A stretch of 15,150 nt of DNA, from NCBI GenBank assembly GCA_913062735.1, contig CAJXWI010000012.1, positions 1 through 15,150 of the forward strand, read 5' to 3'. The notes under the pieces are model-generated. The model saw only the letters and a list, made by a program, of their open reading frames with translations, searched no databases and had not been told where the DNA came from. Origin of the DNA: an uncultured Arcobacter sp. GTDB lineage: Bacteria; Campylobacterota; Campylobacteria; Campylobacterales; Arcobacteraceae. Shown piece by piece: positions 14,932 to 15,150 of this stretch (position 1 is the stretch's first letter; every line of letters starts with the position of its first letter). The translations under genes and the position numbers were made by a program.

Positions 14932-15150
14932 ATATTTTCCTTATTTAATCTTATATCATAAAAAGACTTCTTGAGTAAATTATTTAAAGAAAAACTTTTT
15001 ATAGTTTCCTTAATCTTTTTACTTGCTCCTCCATCACCATATGGATTTTTTGTATTTTTTAATATATCAACCAAATTTGACGAATATACTTTATAAAATG
15101 CGTGAACTATTGATGATTTATCAGTCCCACAATCAATCACACTATCCGCC
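14928..15150 (-). CDS. legG: Hydrolysing sugar-nucleotide 2-epimerase, LegG/NeuC type (C-terminal fragment, cut by window edge)
   Basis: Only the last 73 or so codons lie in the window; the frame is open through the right edge, so an apparent GTG at 15138-15140 is an internal codon and not a start. The visible sequence (ADSVIDCGTDKSSI, then NPYGDGGASKKI) is the C-terminal signature of hydrolysing UDP/GDP-N-acetyl-hexosamine 2-epimerases. LegG/PtmD-type enzymes release the free 2-epimerised sugar that LegI then condenses with PEP. The position immediately ahead of the amidination genes and ptmE supports LegG rather than NeuC or a general WecB-like enzyme. Most of the protein and its catalytic residues are not visible, so the substrate call rests on the operon. 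Confidence 0.75.
   Translation of the reverse strand, partial: ADSVIDCGTDKSSIVHAFYKVYSSNLVDILKNTKNPYGDGGASKKIKETIKSFSLNNLLKKSFYDIRLNKENM

Noticed and set aside
15138..15140. GTG as the start of a 70-residue protein
   Set aside because: The frame continues upstream to the window edge and the sequence before it matches the epimerase C-terminus, so this is an internal codon of a truncated gene.

Overview
This window is low in GC (roughly 30% by eye). It carries one unbroken run of 17 genes, all on the minus strand, so transcription runs from the right end to the left end. The gene families (GDP-sugar legionaminic acid genes, a Wbu/Pse-type amidotransferase triad, heptose genes, an LIC12162-type transferase) and the base composition suggest a member of the Campylobacterota, for example an Arcobacter, Sulfurimonas or Sulfurospirillum relative. 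That assignment is inferred from gene content and is not proven. The locus looks like a flagellin-glycosylation or surface-polysaccharide region. Genes overlap by 1 to 20 bases or are separated by 0 to 11 bases, so there is no non-coding stretch near 300 bases. I see no RNA gene, IS element, CRISPR array, internal promoter or terminator. Both ends are cut: the first gene enters from the right edge and the last leaves by the left edge.

Right part (15150 to about 10655): the end of a legionaminic acid pathway. In transcription order it holds the C-terminus of a LegG/NeuC-type hydrolysing epimerase, a HisF-like and a HisH-like protein, a WbuX/PseA/PtmG N-acetyl sugar amidotransferase, a CBS-plus-nucleotidyltransferase protein like PtmE, and a CMP-legionaminate synthetase (LegF/PtmB). 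HisH would release ammonia from glutamine, HisF would channel it, and the amidotransferase would turn an N-acetyl group into an acetamidino group. The expected product is therefore an amidino-legionaminic acid, activated as its CMP form. LegB, LegC, LegH and LegI are not in view and would be expected beyond the right edge.

Middle and left part (about 10674 to 1183): a large protein of uncertain function that resembles GT-B or glycerophosphotransferase-like enzymes comes first. It is followed by a second sugar module: an HddC-like nucleotidyltransferase, an HddA-like GHMP kinase with an added CBS pair, a NeuB-like synthase fused to a second TIM barrel, a GmhA-like SIS isomerase, a small VOC protein, a second CMP-sugar synthetase, a free-standing TIM-barrel isomerase/epimerase, and two short-chain dehydrogenases. 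Heptose-activation enzymes placed around a NeuB-type PEP-condensing enzyme and a CMP-transferase suggest a second, possibly heptose-derived, ulosonic acid. This is the most interesting hypothesis in the window.

Left end (1182 to 1): an LIC12162-family putative transferase, truncated by the edge. With the 490-residue protein it is a candidate for moving the finished sugars onto their acceptor.

Starts were revised where a ribosome binding site and gene overlap favour an internal start: legF at a GTG, and the HddA-like, NeuB-like and VOC genes at their second ATG.
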